64,000 bases of DNA from contig NZ_NPKJ01000050.1 in assembly GCF_002284575.1 (NCBI RefSeq), forward strand, positions 1 through 64,000. The letters run 5' to 3'. The notes under the pieces are model-generated. The model ran no database searches, was not told the origin of the DNA, and saw only the letters and a program-made list of their open reading frames with translations. A program made the translations under genes and the position numbers. Shown in pieces: positions 35,697 to 44,080 of the stretch. This DNA is from Mesorhizobium temperatum. GTDB lineage: Bacteria > Pseudomonadota > Alphaproteobacteria > Rhizobiales > Rhizobiaceae. Each line of letters starts with the position of its first letter. The first letter of the stretch is position 1.

Positions 35697-37153
35697 CTGT
35701 GGTGGCCTACCTCTAAGACCTGGCGCGTGAACCATTCGGTCAGATTCGCAAGCTCAGGTCCCAGCACGCGATCGTTGCCGACCGGCGGCACGATGCTTCT
35801 GATGTCCGCGACGAACGACTGAAGCGCCGGAGGCGCCACGCGCTCGGTGACATGCAGTGCCTGCGAGGCGATCACCGCCAGCATCGCCATCGCGGCATCG
35901 AGGCAGCGGCCGGCGCGTGCTTCCTTCGTCCATGCGAGGAAGACCGTCGTGGCGACGTCGTCCTGGCCGGCGCCGGCCGATTCCGTTCCCGGGATGAAGG
36001 TTCGCTGGGCCGCGAGTTTCGCCTGCTCCAGATACCCCGTGATCGCCATCGGCACATAGCCGACATTGCCGTGGCCGTCGCTGTCGCTCCAGTCCCGCCC
36101 CGTCAAAAGCAGATCGGGCAGGAGCGAGACCTTGCCGTTCAAAAGCTTCGAGGCGTGGCGGTCGCACAAGAGGCAGATATCGGCCCATGTCGCTGCCAGG
36201 TCATCCAGGGCGGGTGTTGCCATGGCATTGTGATAGCCGCCCGTGCTGATGCAGCGCCCGAGCGGATGCTCGTCGTCTGGCGGGATGTAGACCGGGTTGT
36301 CCGATACCGAGGCGAGCGACACGGTCGCCGCGCGTTCCGCCGATGCCAGCGCGCGATGCGCGTGCCCCAGGATGCGAGGAATGATGCGATAGCTGACCGG
36401 CGCCTGATAATTGCGGCGCCCGGTGCCGGCGCCGGCAAGAAACTCCCTCAATCCGCGCAGCGCCGCTGCTTCGTGTTCATCGCCCCAAAGCGCGTCGAGC
36501 GCCGGGTCGTAATGCTCGAGCGGCGCGCGAAACGCCTCGATCGAAAGCGCAAAGACTTTTTCGGCAAGACGAATACGGTGGCGAGCCGCCAAGGCCGCAT
36601 CGGCCACGAGTGCGGCAGCGCAGGGCGACCCATTGATCAAAGACCCCCGTTCCTTGACTTCCAGGTCGAAGCGCGTCGAAAGCTCTGCAAAGAGCGGATA
36701 GAGGGCGAGGATTTCACCGGCACCGCCCTGGCCGGAGGATGGCACCATGGGCATGGGTCCGCCGTCCAGCATCGCGGCGACGGCAATCGCCATGCGTGGT
36801 GTGGTCGCGGCATTTCCTTCGAGGAAATTCGCCAGCCGGGCAAGCACGATCGCCCTCACCACGCGATCTGGCAGAGGCTCGCCGAACGATGTGGCGGCTG
36901 CGAACGCCTTGATGCGTGCATGGCGATCCCGCTCGCCAGTTTCGAGCCGCCTACTCGCCAGTTCTCCCATGGCGGTGGTGACGCCATAGATGACCGGTAC
37001 AGGGTCGGTTTCAATGAGACGCAGGAACGACGCGCGACACTCTGCGATGCGTTGCAAGGCCTTGCCGCTGATTTGCACCGTGTCTTTCTTCCAGGCGACG
37101 CGGAAAACGGAGCTGAGATTTATGTCTTCTCGTGTCGTCAGGATAATTGTCAT
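35645..37153 (-). CDS. Aromatic amino acid lyase (HAL/PAL) family homolog lacking the MIO triad
   Basis: 502 residues. Family landmarks: VIYGVTTAMGELA (active-site Tyr loop), GSLINGSPCAAAL, SVSDNPVYIP, STGGYHNAMA. The Ala-Ser-Gly that forms the MIO cofactor, normally in GSVGASGDLAPL, is replaced by SSGQGGAGEILALYPL, so ammonia-lyase chemistry is doubtful. The last 17 codons are antisense to tRNA-Leu (ending DEGTRTPTPFGTGT) and the TAA stop overlaps the anticodon loop. Third in a possible operon after DUF2157 and GDYXXLXY genes; 37 bp gap. Activity unknown. Confidence 0.8.
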   Translation of the reverse strand: MTIILTTREDINLSSVFRVAWKKDTVQISGKALQRIAECRASFLRLIETDPVPVIYGVTTAMGELASRRLETGERDRHARIKAFAAATSFGEPLPDRVVRAIVLARLANFLEGNAATTPRMAIAVAAMLDGGPMPMVPSSGQGGAGEILALYPLFAELSTRFDLEVKERGSLINGSPCAAALVADAALAARHRIRLAEKVFALSIEAFRAPLEHYDPALDALWGDEHEAAALRGLREFLAGAGTGRRNYQAPVSYRIIPRILGHAHRALASAERAATVSLASVSDNPVYIPPDDEHPLGRCISTGGYHNAMATPALDDLAATWADICLLCDRHASKLLNGKVSLLPDLLLTGRDWSDSDGHGNVGYVPMAITGYLEQAKLAAQRTFIPGTESAGAGQDDVATTVFLAWTKEARAGRCLDAAMAMLAVIASQALHVTERVAPPALQSFVADIRSIVPPVGNDRVLGPELANLTEWFTRQVLEVGHHSGADEGTRTPTPFGTGT

Positions 37154-37190
37154 GTTTTGATGCTGTCCGAGCCGGCCACGCTCTTCAATT

Positions 37191-37775
37191 CTAATAAAGC
37201 GGTTCCTCGAACAGCGTCTTGTCGCCGTCCATCAGCGCCTTGATCTGCGCCGTGCCATTGGCTGCGATTGCAACGCGGACGCCGAATGGCCGCACCCGCA
37301 TGTCGTTCTGGATCGCCATCCCCTCGCCTTCGGGCAGATAGAAGCGCTGGATGCCATAGTCCGGCGCGATCGCCGTTGCTTCCGGGCTGAGATCCCAGCC
37401 TGCGGATACATGCCCCACGATGTCGGCTTCATCCGATGCTGCCGGCGCCGGTGCCTGCCCGAACCAGGCCGAGGTTGCACCCCAATAGCCGTCGGCGCCC
37501 TGCTTCAGCCTGACCACGATCGACGTGTCGTCACTCGTCCGCTTGCCGGCCGGAATGTTGCCGATCAGTTGCGTCGGTATGCGCGAAATCTCGTAGTCGA
37601 GCAAAATATAGTCGCCGCGCAGGAGATCGCGTGGATCGATCGGTTCGACCCTCAGCAGCACCGGCTTGCCGTCGCGCAAGATCGCTGCCCGACCGGCGAT
37701 GATCCAGCTCAGGAAACCGATTTGGACGAGCGCCAGCACCACCGCTGAAATGATCAGTCTTTTACCGGTCATCAT
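37191..37775 (-). CDS. GDYXXLXY family membrane-anchored protein
   Basis: 194 residues; ATG ATG start at 37775/37772 with AAGGAG 9-12 nt upstream. One N-terminal helix (LIISAVVLALVQIGFLSWII) and the name motif GDYILLDYEI at about residue 54. Family members are found next to DUF2157 genes, as here; the start overlaps the DUF2157 stop. Function unknown. Confidence 0.88.
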   Translation of the reverse strand: MMTGKRLIISAVVLALVQIGFLSWIIAGRAAILRDGKPVLLRVEPIDPRDLLRGDYILLDYEISRIPTQLIGNIPAGKRTSDDTSIVVRLKQGADGYWGATSAWFGQAPAPAASDEADIVGHVSAGWDLSPEATAIAPDYGIQRFYLPEGEGMAIQNDMRVRPFGVRVAIAANGTAQIKALMDGDKTLFEEPLY

Positions 37776-38889
37776 GCCGCCGCTCCTTCCACGCTCGAGG
37801 CCCTCATGCGCTTTTCCACGCGGAGGATGACAAGGGCAAGCAGGCCAAGAAGCACAGCGGCTGCAAGGAAGAAGCCTGCTGTGTCGAGCATCGACTGCAA
37901 CATCACCACATAGATGATGGCGAGTGCGAAGGCGAAGCCGGCATAGGCAACCCAGCGCAAGCCCCTGCTCTCGCGCCCTCCCTGCACAATCGCCACGACA
38001 ATGCCGGCAAGCGCAATGGCCGAGGCAATGCCGAAGCCGCTGTTGTAGTTGCTTAAATCGGCTAATTCGAACTGGATCATCGCCATGCCGGTGAGAAATC
38101 CGACCAGCGCGTGCAAGGGCAACCTGCCACCGAGTTGCAAGACCCTGTCGACAGGCTCGGCAGCAAAGATCGCAGCGGCGAAAAGGACCGCCGACGTGAC
38201 AACGAGCGGGATGGCAACCTGCAGCGTGTCCTGACGCGTCACTAGGAGCACGAGATAGAAGAGGACCGACAGGATGATCAGGTGACGCGCTGCCTGGCTG
38301 CGCGTCCAGAATGAAATCGCAAACAGCACCAGCGCCATGACGACGAAGAAATGCGGGAATTCCGTGCGACTGAAATAGTCGAACCCCCTCAGGAACAGCC
38401 ATGCGTCGGCAATGCCGACAGCAGCGACGGTCAGCGGGTTCGAGCGCAGCGCGACCGCCGCCAAGGCCGTGCCAGCGCCCCAGGTGATCAAGGCCGATGT
38501 TTCGTCGCCGGACAAATGATACATCTGGCCGATCAGCGCGATTGATCCGCCGAATGCCGCCGCGGCGATGATCCAGAGTGCCTCTCCGATCGCAGCATGG
38601 TCGCGTGTCTTCAGCACCGCGCCGCCGACATAGCCGGCGAGGATGATGGCGAAGAGCGCTGCCACCCGCGCCAGCCGCGGGATGGCTTCCCAATTGGCGG
38701 CGACGAAGATAAGGACGGCCGCACCAAAAAGCAGCGCCGCCATCATCGCCAGGATCGAGCCGAAGCTCAGTGATTTGCGCTCATTGGCCTCGACGTCGCG
38801 CGTCAGCGCGTCGGCCGTCGAGGCCTCAATCAGCCAGCCTGCAGCCATCGTGCGATATCGGTCCTGACGCGTGACGAATAGCTCGCCAT
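37772..38889 (-). CDS. DUF2157 membrane protein, probably frameshifted near codon 19
   Basis: About 10 or more helices starting SFGSILAMMAALLFGAAVL. The natural start appears to be the ATG at 38889 (GGGGGAGAAAGG just upstream), giving MASYSSRVRTDIARWLQAG, then TGA at 38832-38830. The rest of the protein continues in another frame from LIEASTADALTRDV. Joining the two at one missing base gives RTDIARWLQAG-LIEASTADAL, the usual DUF2157 N-terminus. So either the gene is broken, or there is a sequencing error. An in-frame ATG at 38848 would give a product without the conserved start. Confidence 0.75.
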
Positions 38890-39125
38890 GCCTTTCTCCC
38901 CCAGCTTGCTCTTTTTTCAGCCGATCCGGCCAAACCGTTGACGCTACGGCATTTTCCGATTCGGGCCTATCTATGTCGAAGACGTGATTTGGCGGCGATG
39001 GTGCATTGCACAATTTGCATTGCTGCCATGCACCAATAGCGCTTTTAAATCGATATGACCCCACCTATCTTCAGGGCGTACACAAAGACGGAATGATCCG
39101 GAAGAAAGACGAAACGAGAAATACC

Positions 39126-39266
39126 ATGAACCTGATCCGCAACTACCGCAACTGGCGCCGCTACCGGGACACCGTTTCCGAGCTGAGCCGCCTGAGCACC
39201 CGCGAACTGACCGACCTCGGCATCAGCCGCAGCGACATTCACTACGTCGCCCGCAAGGCGGTCTAA
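39126..39266 (+). CDS. DUF1127 small protein, copy 1
   Basis: 46 residues, MNLIRNYRNWRRYRDTVSEL..., Arg-rich helix then LTDLGISRSDIHYVARKAV. DUF1127 proteins are small stress- and phosphate-responsive RNA- or regulator-linked proteins in alphaproteobacteria. The second copy follows 54 bp later, then sRNA hairpins, an arrangement like RSP_6037-ccsR in Rhodobacter. Confidence 0.9.
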   Translation: MNLIRNYRNWRRYRDTVSELSRLSTRELTDLGISRSDIHYVARKAV

Positions 39267-39320
39267 TCCTCTTCGGACCGCAAATGGTCCGAACCAGTTT
39301 GACTTGAAAAGAGAACGACA

Positions 39321-39461
39321 ATGAACCTGATCCGCAACTATCGTAACTGGCGCGTTTATCGCTCGACGGTTACCGAGCTGGGTCGCCTTTCGAACCGCCA
39401 GCTGCATGATCTCGGCATCGTCCGCGAAGAGATCAAGAGCATCGCCCGCAAGGCGATCTAG
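39321..39461 (+). CDS. DUF1127 small protein, copy 2
   Basis: 46 residues, MNLIRNYRNWRVYRSTVTEL ... LHDLGIVREEIKSIARKAI, clearly a paralog of the preceding gene. Upstream AAAGAGAACGAC acts as ribosome site. Its stop is 14 nt before the first CCTCCTCCC hairpin, so the sRNAs are probably processed from its transcript. Confidence 0.88.
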   Translation: MNLIRNYRNWRVYRSTVTELGRLSNRQLHDLGIVREEIKSIARKAI

Positions 39462-39470
39462 TCAAGGAAT

Positions 39471-39592
39471 TTCGGCAGGGTCGACCTCCTCCCCGACCCT
39501 GACGAATACGGTCAGCCTTCACCTCCTCCCGAGGGTTGACCACAAAAACGGCGCCCGCCGCACCTCCTCCCGCGGCGGGCGTTGTTTCCCCA
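39471..39592 (+). ncRNA. Tandem sRNA unit 1, three CCTCCTCCC-loop hairpins (CcsR/cuckoo RNA type)
   Basis: Three hairpins with the identical 10-nt loop ACCTCCTCCC: stems 39476-39483/39494-39501 (8 bp), 39510-39520/39531-39541 (11 bp with G-T pairs) and 39552-39561/39572-39581 (10 bp perfect). The third is followed by TTGTTT, like a terminator. Published CcsR RNAs of Rhodobacter sphaeroides and the 'cuckoo' family show this loop and lie downstream of a DUF1127 gene. The loop mimics the anti-Shine-Dalgarno. Confidence 0.85.
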
Positions 39593-39669
39593 GGGCGAAA
39601 CAAATTTCGTCCCAGGGGCGAAAGGAATTTCGTCCCAAAAGGGTTTCGCCCCCTTTCACCAGGCGAAAG

Positions 39670-39796
39670 GAATTTCGTCAAAGCCGACCTCCTCCCCGGC
39701 GATGACGAATACGGTCGATCTTCACCTCCTCCCGAGGATCGACCAGCAAAACGACACCCGCCGGACCTCCTCCCCCGGCGGGTGTTGTTGTTTTTC
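39670..39796 (+). ncRNA. Tandem sRNA unit 2, three CCTCCTCCC-loop hairpins (CcsR/cuckoo RNA type)
   Basis: Same layout as unit 1: stems around loops at 39687-39696 (interrupted 12-bp stem), 39724-39733 (11 bp, 39713-39723/39734-39744) and 39765-39774 (10 bp perfect, 39755-39764/39775-39784), then TTGTTGTTTTTC as terminator. The two units share spacers (ATGACGAATACGGTC-like) and are a tandem duplication. Between them (39590-39670) a GGCGAAAGGAATTTCGTC-type motif recurs three times. Confidence 0.85.
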
Positions 39797-39842
39797 AGGG
39801 TCGAAGCAGCCTGAGAGCCGTTTTGGCGGGATGTCCCCGTCG

Positions 39843-40451
39843 TCAGTCCAGCGCACCGCTTTCCAGAACGCCCCGTTTCTTCCACTGGCTCAACGGAAAA
39901 ATGTCCGGTGCGCCGCCCATCGGCGCATACCAGGAATCCACCACCCATTCGGTGCCCCCGCGGTCGCTGATCACCGCCGTCCAATGGGGATAGCGTCCGT
40001 CGACAAAAAGACCTCGCGAAGCCTTGTCCTCGACCCTGTGAAACCTGAGCAGTTTTCGCTCGGCAAGATAGACCAGCAGCGCATGCGTATTGGTTGATTC
40101 GTCGACACAATCCATCTGGCCCCTGATGCGCGATGCACCGAATTCCGATTGCGGCAGATCGCGAATGCCGGTGGCCCGGAAAATGCGCTGCTCGAAATAG
40201 CGGACAGCCTTCGAAATAGCGGAGCGCTCGGCTTGGGGCGAACCCGCACCCGCACGCAGGATAGAGCGGAAACGCGCGCCGTCACCGGGGCCAAGCGCCA
40301 GCATCGTGCGATAGTTGCAACTGTAGCCGTGGCATATGGGGATCCGCTTGGAAGCCGTCGCGGCCAGTTCGCCGGCGGCCGCTGATCCGCCCATGGCGAT
40401 CACGACTGTCAGAAAGGTCGCTCTGGCAAAGTTCCCGAGACTCCCGTCCAT
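39843..40451 (-). CDS. Exported hypothetical protein
   Basis: 202 residues from the ATG at 40451. N-terminal signal (FLTVVIAMGGSAAAGELA). Contains RGQMDCVDESTNTHALLVYL, a region with Cys-Asp resembling a protease-like active-site helix, and YPHWTAV with a His. This looks like a conserved proteobacterial periplasmic family, but I cannot name it. It is convergent with the sRNA locus. Confidence 0.7.
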   Translation of the reverse strand: MDGSLGNFARATFLTVVIAMGGSAAAGELAATASKRIPICHGYSCNYRTMLALGPGDGARFRSILRAGAGSPQAERSAISKAVRYFEQRIFRATGIRDLPQSEFGASRIRGQMDCVDESTNTHALLVYLAERKLLRFHRVEDKASRGLFVDGRYPHWTAVISDRGGTEWVVDSWYAPMGGAPDIFPLSQWKKRGVLESGALD

Positions 40452-40544
40452 TCTCCGACAGTAGACGATTGCAGCACTTGGCGCCAACAGTCCGGCGAAC
40501 TCCTGCAATTGCAATCGCAGCTACAAGAGATTATTTCGGCGCTC

Positions 40545-41957
40545 ATGAACAAGAATCCCATTCACGTCATCGGCGGCGGTCTCGCCGGCTCCGAAGCCGC
40601 TTGGCAGGCGGCCGAAGCCGGCGTTCCCGTTGTCCTGCACGAAATGCGTCCTGTCCGCGGAACCGATGCGCACAAGACGGATGGGCTGGCCGAGCTCGTC
40701 TGTTCCAATTCCTTCCGTTCCGACGATGCGCAAACCAACGCCGTCGGGCTGCTGCACGCCGAAATGCGGCTGGCCGGTTCGCTGATCATGAGCGCTGGCG
40801 ATGCCAACCAGGTGCCGGCCGGCGGTGCGCTTGCCGTCGACCGCGACGGATTTTCCGAAGCGGTGACCAGAAAGCTCGAAGCGCACCCGCTCATCACCAT
40901 CCGGCGCGAGGAAGTACCCGGCCTGCCGCCGGCGGACTGGGACCAGGCGATCATCGCCACGGGCCCGCTGACCTCACCTGGGCTCGCGCATTCGATCGCG
41001 GAAGTGACCGGCGCCGACGCGCTCGCCTTCTTCGATGCTATCGCGCCGATCGTCCATTTCGACACAATCGACATGAACTTTTGCTGGTTCCAGTCACGCT
41101 ACGACAAGGTCGGGCCCGGCGGCACCGGTAAGGACTACATCAACTGCCCGATGGATAAGGAGCAATATCTCGCCTTCGTAGGGGCGCTTGTGGCGGGCCA
41201 AAAGACCGAATTCAAGCAATGGGAAGGCACGCCCTATTTCGACGGCTGCCTGCCGATCGAGATCATGGCCGAGCGCGGCGTCGAGACGCTGCGCCATGGG
41301 CCGATGAAGCCGATGGGGCTTACCAATGCGCACAATCCATCGGTGAAGGCCTATGCCGTCGTGCAACTTCGACAGGACAATGCGCTGGGCACGCTCTACA
41401 ACATGGTCGGCTTTCAGACCAAGCTGAAGCACGCCGAGCAGGTGCGCGTCTTCCGCACCATCCCGGGCCTCGAAAGCGCTGAATTCGCCCGCCTCGGCGG
41501 CCTGCACCGCAACACCTATATCAATTCGCCGACGCTGCTTGACCAATCGCTGCAGCTGAAGTCGCGGCCCGGCCTGCGCTTCGCCGGTCAGATCACCGGC
41601 TGCGAAGGCTATGTCGAAAGTGCCGCCATCGGCCTGCTTGCCGGGCGCTTTGCCGCCGCCGAGCGGTTGGGCCACGCGCCGGCGCTGCCGCCAATGACCA
41701 CAGCTTTTGGGGCGCTGCTCAACCATATTACCGGCGGTCACATCGTTTCCGACGACGAGCCGGGAAAGCGCTCCTTCCAGCCGATGAACATCAATTTCGG
41801 CCTTTTCCCCCCGGTCGAAGCGCCGAAAGCCGAGGGAAAGCGCCTGCGCGGCAAGGACAAGACCATCGCCAAGCGACGTGCGGTAACATCGCGCGCGCTG
41901 GCCGACTGCCGCGAATGGCTGGGACTTGCATCACCGGCGACGGAAGCGGCGGAATAG
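40545..41957 (+). CDS. trmFO: tRNA (uracil-54-C5)-methyltransferase, folate/FAD-dependent
   Basis: 470 residues. FAD-binding start HVIGGGLAGSEAAWQAAEAG, then HEMRP and LVCSNSFRSDD, hallmarks of TrmFO. It uses methylenetetrahydrofolate to make ribothymidine in the T-loop of tRNAs. The upstream ribosome site is weak. Confidence 0.95.
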   Translation: MNKNPIHVIGGGLAGSEAAWQAAEAGVPVVLHEMRPVRGTDAHKTDGLAELVCSNSFRSDDAQTNAVGLLHAEMRLAGSLIMSAGDANQVPAGGALAVDRDGFSEAVTRKLEAHPLITIRREEVPGLPPADWDQAIIATGPLTSPGLAHSIAEVTGADALAFFDAIAPIVHFDTIDMNFCWFQSRYDKVGPGGTGKDYINCPMDKEQYLAFVGALVAGQKTEFKQWEGTPYFDGCLPIEIMAERGVETLRHGPMKPMGLTNAHNPSVKAYAVVQLRQDNALGTLYNMVGFQTKLKHAEQVRVFRTIPGLESAEFARLGGLHRNTYINSPTLLDQSLQLKSRPGLRFAGQITGCEGYVESAAIGLLAGRFAAAERLGHAPALPPMTTAFGALLNHITGGHIVSDDEPGKRSFQPMNINFGLFPPVEAPKAEGKRLRGKDKTIAKRRAVTSRALADCREWLGLASPATEAAE

Positions 41958-41989
41958 TCCGCCTGTCTGTTCTTGTCGATCGATCGACA

Positions 41990-42016
41990 GGAGAGTAGGA
42001 TATTATCCTACTCTCC
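41990..42016. promoter_or_regulatory. Perfect 13-bp inverted repeat upstream of parD, likely operator
   Basis: GGAGAGTAGGATA, one T, then TATCCTACTCTCC. It ends 17 bp before parD. ParD antitoxins bind palindromes like this to repress their own operon. No T-run follows, so a terminator for trmFO is less likely. Confidence 0.75.
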
Positions 42017-42033
42017 ACCACAGGAGCAATTCC

Positions 42034-42324
42034 ATGGAGCCCGCCGAGAAACTGTCAGTCACCGTCACGCCCGCCATGGCGCGCATGATCCGCGAAAAAG
42101 TCGAGGACGGCTCCTTCGGATCGGCAAGCGAGGTCATCCGCGCAGCCCTTCGCGCCTTCCAGCGCGAAGAGGAGGAACATGCCGAGCGGATGGCATCGAT
42201 CAGGGCGCGCGTGAAGGCGTCGATTGAGGACACAAGGCCAGGCTATTCGGGAGAAGAGGTTCGCGCTCACCTTCGGGGATTCGTCGCCCGACATTCGAGC
42301 CGTGCTGATGATTCAGCGGCTTGA
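42034..42324 (+). CDS. parD: ParD-family antitoxin
   Basis: 96 residues, GGAG 8 nt before ATG. Ribbon-helix-helix start (KLSVTVTPAMARMIREKVEDGSFGSASEVIRAALR) and an acidic flexible C-terminus that binds the toxin. Overlaps the toxin gene start by 17 nt, the usual arrangement. Confidence 0.92.
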   Translation: MEPAEKLSVTVTPAMARMIREKVEDGSFGSASEVIRAALRAFQREEEEHAERMASIRARVKASIEDTRPGYSGEEVRAHLRGFVARHSSRADDSAA

Positions 42325-42640
42325 AGTCGAGTATCGAGAAACCGCCAGGAATGATCTGGCCGACATTTTCAGAAACATCGTAGACACCGGCGGAAGTGCG
42401 GACGTCGCGCTGAAATTCGTCTTGCGCATCGAAGACCGCTGCCAGAGCATCGGCAACGCGCCTCGCGGTGGCCGCCAGCGCGACGACATTGTTCCGGGAT
42501 TGCGAACGGTTCCGTTCGAGCACTCCGCCATCATCGCCTACATTGTCAGCGACGATCTCGTCCGCATCGTCAACATCTTCTACGGCGGCCGCGATTATGA
42601 GACGCTGATGCGCGATGGCGGATCGAACGAACCATCGTGA
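42308..42640 (+). CDS. parE: ParE-family toxin (RelE/ParE superfamily)
   Basis: 110 residues from the ATG at 42308. RLEVEYRETARNDLADIFRNI and GLRTVPFEHSAIIAYIV with a final RIVNIFYGGRDYE are typical of ParE. Known ParE toxins inhibit gyrase. Paired with ParD, one operon. Confidence 0.9.
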   Translation: MIQRLEVEYRETARNDLADIFRNIVDTGGSADVALKFVLRIEDRCQSIGNAPRGGRQRDDIVPGLRTVPFEHSAIIAYIVSDDLVRIVNIFYGGRDYETLMRDGGSNEPS

Positions 42641-42733
42641 TGGACAGTTACTCGCCCAGTTCAACGAGCGCGGCGGCAGTCCCGGCTTCCCGTTCCTCCC
42701 CGGATTCCTTCATACTTGCATACTTGTCAGCTT

Positions 42734-43585
42734 TCAGGCGTCTGGCCAGCCTCGCGTAGCGCGGCGCAACAGCAGCCAATGCCGGCGCCAGGCCGAGAGC
42801 CGCGCAACGCCGTTCAGAGGCGAACGACGAGAACTTTCCATCTTGCCGAGATAGGCGCGCGACAAGGCCAGCGGCAAAAATGCCGGTCGCAGCGAAACCG
42901 GCAACGCCGATGCACCGCTTTCGAAAGCTGCAAGATGTTCTTGCGCCAGCGCGATCATCGCCGCGACAGCGCGTTGCGCTCCGGGCCCGCCATTGCCCGC
43001 AACGAACTCCTCCGGCGACGACCCTGCCGCGGCCAGAATGTCGGCCGGGACAAAGCACTGCCCGCGCTTGCGGTGCAATGGCAGCAGCAGCAAAAGGCCG
43101 GTCATCGCTTGTGCACAACCTGCCCTGCCCGCAAGTTCGGCAAACCGTGGCGCTTCGACGGGATCAAGCACCATCGCTGCAAGCTGGATGAGCGCCGCTG
43201 CGGTCTCGCCGCAATAGCCTTCCAGATCGGTACGCGACGGCATAGGGTCGTCATAGAGATCGAAAACACGGGCTTCGAGCATGTTCTCGAAGGCGGGTTT
43301 CGGCAGGCGGTAGGCGGAAATCGTGGCCTTCAACGCGTCCGCGACAGGATGGCCAACCCCGTCCCCATTGCCCTCGGTTGCGATGACATCGCGCCACCAT
43401 TGCAGCCGCACTTCGCCCGGCAGTGCCTCGCGGATACGGTCGCGAATGCCTGATATCTCGGCATTGAAGGCATAGAGCGAAAAAAGTGCGTCACGCTTGT
43501 CCTCGGGCGCATAGAGCGCGGAAACATAGCGGTCATGGTCGGCGGCTCGTACCGTTTCCATGACGATTTTGGCGTTTTCGCTCAC
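42734..43585 (-). CDS. Phytoene/squalene synthase family protein
   Basis: 283 residues from GTG at 43585 (TTG at 43600 or ATG at 43561 possible). DRYVSALYAPEDKRDALFSLYAFNAEI matches the family, related to mitochondrial NDUFAF6. The Asp-rich motifs are only partly present (RDRIRE, DLYDD), so catalysis is uncertain; a complex I assembly-like role is possible. Starts 2 nt past the stop of the Mth938-like gene, so they are coupled. Confidence 0.8.
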   Translation of the reverse strand: MSENAKIVMETVRAADHDRYVSALYAPEDKRDALFSLYAFNAEISGIRDRIREALPGEVRLQWWRDVIATEGNGDGVGHPVADALKATISAYRLPKPAFENMLEARVFDLYDDPMPSRTDLEGYCGETAAALIQLAAMVLDPVEAPRFAELAGRAGCAQAMTGLLLLLPLHRKRGQCFVPADILAAAGSSPEEFVAGNGGPGAQRAVAAMIALAQEHLAAFESGASALPVSLRPAFLPLALSRAYLGKMESSRRSPLNGVARLSAWRRHWLLLRRATRGWPDA

Positions 43586-43586
43586 G

Positions 43587-43976
43587 TCACTCGACGACAA
43601 TCAGTGCGGCGGCCACCGCGCGGTTTTCCGCCAGAAGAACATTGTAGGTCCGCACGGCCGCGCCGGTCGACATCGGATCGGCCGCAATGCCCGCCGCCTT
43701 CAGCGCAGCACGCAGCGCCGCCGGCAACGGCCTGAGATCCTTGCCGGCGCCGACCAGCAGGATCTCGACCTTGTCAGCCTCGTTGAGCAGCTTGGCGAAA
43801 TCCGCCGCCGTCAGTGCCAGGGGATCAGCCGGCTCCCAGCCATAGATGCCCGACGGCAGGCACAGGAGCGAGCCGCGATGCGACATGTCGGCGAAACGAA
43901 ACCCGCCATTGCCGTAGGCCTCGATCGGCGCGCGGCTGGGGAAATGCGCTTCGCGGATGACGATGCCTTTTGCCAC
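43587..43976 (-). CDS. Mth938-like domain (DUF498) protein
   Basis: 129 residues from GTG at 43976; an ATG at 44012 is in frame but would place the start inside an inverted repeat. Contains YGNGGFRFADMSHRGSLL and VEILLVGAGKDLRPLP, which mark the family that includes NDUFAF3. It sits directly before a phytoene synthase/NDUFAF6-like gene, a pair conserved in alphaproteobacteria; a link to complex I assembly is inferred from the mitochondrial homologs. Confidence 0.82.
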   Translation of the reverse strand: MAKGIVIREAHFPSRAPIEAYGNGGFRFADMSHRGSLLCLPSGIYGWEPADPLALTAADFAKLLNEADKVEILLVGAGKDLRPLPAALRAALKAAGIAADPMSTGAAVRTYNVLLAENRAVAAALIVVE

Positions 43977-43987
43977 TAGTGATCCGA

Positions 43988-44036
43988 TTCTAACATTCGC
44001 ATCCCATTCCAACAGCGTCGTTTGCGAATGTTAGAA
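43988..44036. repeat. 14-bp inverted repeat between secDF and Mth938-like gene
   Basis: TTCTAACATTCGCA at 43988-44001 and its complement at 44023-44036, with a 21-nt loop. Neither flank has a run of T. May attenuate transcription into the Mth938-like gene or be a protein-binding site. Confidence 0.7.
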
Positions 44037-44080
44037 CCATAGGGACCACTAGCAAATAGATGTTTCTAGCGCGGCAATCG

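Noticed and set aside
37772..39064. 430-codon reading of the DUF2157 frame from 39064
   Set aside because: The first 75 codons are unlike the family and overlap the promoter side; the conserved N-terminus lies in another frame from 38889.
39476..39784. Regular CCTCCTCCC occurrences as a CRISPR array
   Set aside because: The intervals form stems around each motif, spacing is irregular, and spacers are complementary to each other, as in sRNA hairpins.
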